Assembly: GCA_031266175.1 (NCBI GenBank)
Contig: JAISBN010000007.1
Span: forward strand, 1 to 41,445
DNA: 41,445 nt
Origin: Treponema sp.
GTDB taxonomy: Bacteria; Spirochaetota; Spirochaetia; Treponematales; Breznakiellaceae
Direction of reading: 5' to 3'
In this document: positions 37,531 to 41,445 of the stretch, in pieces
How positions within the stretch are numbered: the stretch's first letter is position 1
Layout: each line of letters starts with the position of its first letter
Notes under the pieces: model-generated
Seen by the model: the letters and a program-made list of their open reading frames with translations, nothing else
Database searches by the model: none
What the model was told of the DNA's origin: nothing
Translations under genes and position numbers: made by a program

Positions 37531-39632
37531 AAAAAGCGGTATCCGCCGTTACGGTGTTCTGTATCCTCGCCTTCCCGGCCGCGCAAGGCGGGTTTGCGGC
37601 GCAGAACGAACTTTCGGAGCGGGACTTTGCGGTCCGGGAGGAGCTCGCGGAGGCGATCCGCCGGGAGGATCTTTCCCCGTTGCGGGCTCTGCTGGACGCG
37701 GGGGCGGATCCCAATACGGTTGTGCACGGCAGATCCCTCCTGGCCGGGGCCGTCCGGGAGGGAAACGTTCCCGCCGTCCAACTGCTCCTGGAGCGGGGGG
37801 CGGATCCGAACAGGGCGGACGCCGAAGGCTTAACCGCCGCCCACCATACGGCCATGGCTTACAATGGCCAGGACCCCGCCATACTGCGGCTGCTGGCGGC
37901 GGCGGGGGCCCGCTTTGACGTCCTGGACGGCGGAAAAAGAACTCCCCTGCAGATGACGGCCCGGGAGGGGGAAGCGGGCTTCTCCTTTATCCTTGCCTGG
38001 GAACAGGAAAATGTCCCCGGCTTTTCCGGTTCCTTCGGGGACCGGAAAAGCTACCTGGCGTCCCTGTGGGATGGATCGGATCTTTCCGCGGTGATCGGCG
38101 CCCTGCTGGACGCGGGGGAGCCGGTGGACGGAACCGGCCGCCGGGGAAGGAACGCCGCCTGGTACGCAGCGGGCATGTATGGCAGCGCCGGCCCGCCCCT
38201 GACAGGCCGCTTGATGGAAGCGGGGGTCCGTTTCGACATCACCGACAGCGAAGGGGTAAGTCCCCTTTACAGATCCCTTAACCGGTCCGATACCGAGGTT
38301 TTTATGATGATCCTCCGCTGGGAAGAAGCGAACAGTCCCGGCTTTGCGGGGGCGGCGGCAAACCGGGGGCTGTACCTGGCCGCCGCCGCAGCCCGGCTGT
38401 GGAACAGGGACCGCCGGGGTGAAGAGCTTAAAGCCCTCCTGGCCGCGGGGGCGGATCCCGCCGCCCTTATTTCTGGCAAGGAGGTTTCCCTGGGGGACAT
38501 CCGCGGGGATTATGTTCCGCTTTTGCTGGAAAACGGAACCCCCGTTAATATCCAGGACAAAGACGGCAGAACTTTCCTGATGGAAGCGGCGGGCCGCTTG
38601 GGGGACCGCGGACAACTGGTCCGGTATCTGCTGGAGGCGAAGGCGGATCCCGCTGTCAGGGACAAGGAGGGGCGGACCGCCCTGATGGAAGCCCGGGAAA
38701 GCGGCGCTGCCCGGCTGCTGCTGGATTACGGAGCGGATCCCGGGGCCGCGGACCATAACGGCAGAACCGCCCTGCACCACGGATATTACCGGGAAAAGGA
38801 ACTGCCGGCCCTTTTGATCGAAGCGGGGGCGGATATAGAAGCCCCGGACAATTGGGGGCTTACGCCGTTTTTGTACGCCGCCGCGCGGTACGGAAAAACC
38901 TGGGGGCTCCGGGGAGCTCCCCAGGGTATGGCGGACCTGCTTGACCTGGGGGCGGATCCGAACAAAAAAAGCCCGGAAAACAAAACGGCCCTGCTCCTCT
39001 ACCTGGAAGACAGCGGTCTGGACAACGCCTTTCCTTCTATGGTACAGCGCCTGCTTGATGCGGGGGTGGACCCCGCGGAAAAGGACAGTTCGGGAAACTC
39101 GCCGCTGCTCACCGCCCTCCGGTCAAAGTCCGATCGCGGTAACGTCAGGGAGATCCGGGATATGCTCGTTTCCGCCGCGGACAAGGAACAGGCCGCCGCC
39201 GCCAAATCCGCGGTCCGGGCCGAACGCCGCCGGGACTTCGCCGAAGATTTTCCGGGCCGCCTTGCCGCCGCCGCGCCCTTCCTGCTGCTTCCCGCCTATA
39301 TCGGCGTTTCGGTCTGGACCAGGGAAGGCACCTACCGGGACAATCCCGGTTCCAACTGGATGGGAACAGCCAACGCCTTTGTAACCGGTTTTGGCGCGGG
39401 CGCCCTCCTGGGCTTCTTTACCTTCGGGAAGCTCGGCGGCAGCAGTCTGGAGCGGGAACTGTTCGCCTTCCTCGTGGTGGCCCCCATCGGCGGACTTATC
39501 GGGGGAATCGCCATGGCCGCCGTCCCGCCGGTACGGAGCGCGTTTAAGGAAAACCCCTTCCTGTACTACCTGCCCTCCGCGACGGCGGGCGTTGTTTTTA
39601 CCATAGCGGTGGTACAGATTTGGCTGGACTGA
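37527..39632 (+). CDS. Exported ankyrin-repeat protein with C-terminal TM domain (paralog 2)
   Basis: GTG at 37527 overlaps the pyrE stop; closely related to 34749-36863 along its length. Confidence 0.87.
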   Translation: MKKAVSAVTVFCILAFPAAQGGFAAQNELSERDFAVREELAEAIRREDLSPLRALLDAGADPNTVVHGRSLLAGAVREGNVPAVQLLLERGADPNRADAEGLTAAHHTAMAYNGQDPAILRLLAAAGARFDVLDGGKRTPLQMTAREGEAGFSFILAWEQENVPGFSGSFGDRKSYLASLWDGSDLSAVIGALLDAGEPVDGTGRRGRNAAWYAAGMYGSAGPPLTGRLMEAGVRFDITDSEGVSPLYRSLNRSDTEVFMMILRWEEANSPGFAGAAANRGLYLAAAAARLWNRDRRGEELKALLAAGADPAALISGKEVSLGDIRGDYVPLLLENGTPVNIQDKDGRTFLMEAAGRLGDRGQLVRYLLEAKADPAVRDKEGRTALMEARESGAARLLLDYGADPGAADHNGRTALHHGYYREKELPALLIEAGADIEAPDNWGLTPFLYAAARYGKTWGLRGAPQGMADLLDLGADPNKKSPENKTALLLYLEDSGLDNAFPSMVQRLLDAGVDPAEKDSSGNSPLLTALRSKSDRGNVREIRDMLVSAADKEQAAAAKSAVRAERRRDFAEDFPGRLAAAAPFLLLPAYIGVSVWTREGTYRDNPGSNWMGTANAFVTGFGAGALLGFFTFGKLGGSSLERELFAFLVVAPIGGLIGGIAMAAVPPVRSAFKENPFLYYLPSATAGVVFTIAVVQIWLD

Positions 39633-39678
39633 TGCGCGTTCCTTCCCCCGGGACTTACGGAAGCCGGAGAACAAGACC

Positions 39679-40479
39679 GTGAAAAAAGCGCCCCCCGCGG
39701 TTATCCCCTATACAATCATCCATGAAGATCCGGACATTATCGCCGTTAGCAAGGCCTCGGGGATTTCCGTGGGCGGCGAGCGCTGGGAGGAAACCCCCCC
39801 GCGCTTGGACAAGCTGCTGGCCGCCAGGGGCGGAGCGGCTATGGCCGGAGCCGGGGCGGGGCAAAAGATTTTTACCGTCCACCGGATCGACAAGGACACC
39901 TCGGGGCTGGTGGTGTTTGCCAAAAACGCCGGAACCCACAAAAAGCTTTCCGCCGCCTTTGAATCCGGGGGGGTGGAAAAAACCTATACCGCGGTGGTTC
40001 ACGGCCGCCCCCCCTGGCCCGAAGGAACGGCGGACTGCTCCTTGCCCCTGGCGCCGGACGGCAACAAACAGCACCTGACGATCATTGACAAGTACCGGGG
40101 GAAAGCTTCGTTCACCGCCTTCAGGCTGCTGTTGTCCGCGGGCAATTACAGCGTCCTGGAAGCCCGGCCCAAAACCGGCAGGACCCACCAAATCAGGGTT
40201 CACCTGGCCGCCCTGGGACACCCCGTCGTCTGCGATCCCCTCTACGGCAGACACCGGCGGAGCCGGACTCCGGAAGGGATCTACCTTTCGTCCTTTAAGC
40301 GGGACTGGCGGGGCGACCCCCTGGATGAACGGCCCCTGCTGGCAAGGCTGGGCCTGCACGCCACCCGGCTGGCGCTGCCCGGCGGCCTGATCCTGGAAGC
40401 GCCGCTCCCCAGGGACATGGCGGCTTTACTTAAACAGATGGAAAAGCTCCTGCCCGAAGGCTCCCCCGCGAGCCGGTAA
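39679..40479 (+). CDS. RluA-family pseudouridine synthase
   Basis: VHRIDKDTSGLVVFAKN, KTGRTHQIRVHLAALGHPVVCDPLYG. Confidence 0.92.
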   Translation: MKKAPPAVIPYTIIHEDPDIIAVSKASGISVGGERWEETPPRLDKLLAARGGAAMAGAGAGQKIFTVHRIDKDTSGLVVFAKNAGTHKKLSAAFESGGVEKTYTAVVHGRPPWPEGTADCSLPLAPDGNKQHLTIIDKYRGKASFTAFRLLLSAGNYSVLEARPKTGRTHQIRVHLAALGHPVVCDPLYGRHRRSRTPEGIYLSSFKRDWRGDPLDERPLLARLGLHATRLALPGGLILEAPLPRDMAALLKQMEKLLPEGSPASR

Positions 40480-40745
40480 GCGGGCTCTTGCCGGGGATGA
40501 TTCAAAACAACCACGGACCAACACAGACCTGTTGTTTCAATTCCATGCTTTTGTCCGTTCTGTCCGTGAGGGTCCGTGGTTAATGCTGGATTTTGGGGCT
40601 TGCTATTTTCCTCGCTCTGTGCTATCGTAACCCCATGCAGAGGATGTGCCGGGAAACCGGCGGCGCGGCGCGGAATTGTGGGACGAAATCTTTAGATTTC
40701 GCCACGTTCAGGCGTAAACCGTCAAAGTTGGCACGGAAATTGCTC
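40468..40745. repeat. Mosaic hairpin repeat, right copy
   Basis: GCGAGCCGGTAAGCGGGCTCTTGCCGGGG (inverted module), core repeat 40500-40583, TTGGGGCTTGCTATT...TGCAGAGGA module, CGAAATC-TTTA-GATTTCG hairpin. Confidence 0.78.
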
Positions 40746-41066
40746 TCTCTCTGTTCGAGCGGCTATGTTATTTCTTAACTGTTAGTGCGATTCATTGTTC
40801 TATTTTATTACAGGATAAGGAATTAGTCAAGCGTTAAGTGCTAATTCTTGTTAAGCATTACCAGCCGATGTGAAGGAATATTGCTTACACAACTGCTTAC
40901 AGTACCGCAAAGAAAACCCAGCCCTTGTAAAAAAGAGCCTTTTTTACTGTCCCCGGCCCCTTAAAAAATACCCGCCTGTATCGCTTATAGCGGGCCATAG
41001 CGTTTTCCCGCCAATCGTTACAGCCGCCCTTTCTTGCGCCGCAATTTCCCCAGGGTAAAAATCCTG

Positions 41067-41445
41067 TTAAAAAGCGGCGCAAAAAACCCGGCACCCCGCC
41101 CCCTCGGTCACCAGGTTCCCGTTCCCGTCGTACCGGTAGTACATCTCCCCGATCTGTTCCGCCCGGTGGGTCCCCGCGTAATACCGGTACCCTAACCGGT
41201 AATTCAGGTTGTCCCCGTTCCGCGTCCCCATCGTCCGCTCACTGCTCGCCTTGCTCTCAAGCTTCCCGTTCCCCCGGTCGTCACTATCCGTTCCAGCCAC
41301 CGCCGCTCAGGGTTGTAGGTATACTCCGTCTTTACCCCGTTCCCGTATTCCAGCTCCGCCCGCTGCCCGAACTCGTCGTACCCGATGTCTCTCACGTACT
41401 CAAAGTCCCCGCTCCCGTCGGGGCTGTCCTTATGCCCCGTCACCG
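41067..41445 (-). pseudogene. Rhs/YD-repeat protein fragment, frameshifted and truncated by the window
   Basis: YDEFGQRAELEYGNGVKTEYTYNPERRWLERIVTT and LNYRLGYRYYAGTHRAEQIGEMYYRYDGNGNLVTEGAG in two different minus frames. Confidence 0.7.

Noticed and set aside
14796-40550. GTTTCAATTCC string resembling CRISPR repeats
   Set aside because: Only five dispersed copies kilobases apart, in both orientations, with no regular spacers and no cas genes.
40897-41094. Possible Rhs C-terminal toxin tip (65-aa minus ORF)
   Set aside because: Short, different frame, no recognisable toxin motif and no immunity gene; insufficient support.

Overview
GC-rich bacterial window. Gene content (ChvE/GguAB-type sugar ABC transporter, ECF sigma module, ankyrin, beta-helix and propeller surface proteins, FliL-like protein) suggests a spirochaete, probably Treponema-like; this taxonomic guess is inference. 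Main blocks, left to right: a DUF2339/DUF3999 pair; an L-arabinose uptake and catabolism operon (chvE-gguA-gguB-araB-araA-araD) with a good sigma70-type promoter and a duplicated operator-like motif; an NHL-repeat lipoprotein and a secreted Y-W-L-N-G repeat protein; a cobalamin-dependent methionine synthase preceded in frame by exactly 28 tandem 21-bp units; a three-gene unit ending in an ATP-dependent-ligase-like nucleotidyltransferase; an ECF sigma/anti-sigma/DUF6249 unit; Xaa-Pro peptidase, threonine aldolase, MBL hydrolase; a NYN-cold-shock fusion; a C18 tract plus a four-unit 21-bp iteron array ahead of an unknown protein; a frameshifted beta-helix lipoprotein; TPM/LemA; queH; two tandem-duplicated ankyrin-membrane genes flanking pyrE, with a pyrE/queH duplication scar; an RluA-type pseudouridine synthase; and an Rhs fragment. 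The strongest candidate for something undescribed is a family of mosaic, hairpin-rich intergenic repeats at about seven loci, whose modules are shuffled between loci and whose stems differ in sequence but keep pairing. No CRISPR array, rRNA, tRNA or intact transposase was recognised by eye. All calls are from reading the sequence; no database search was run.
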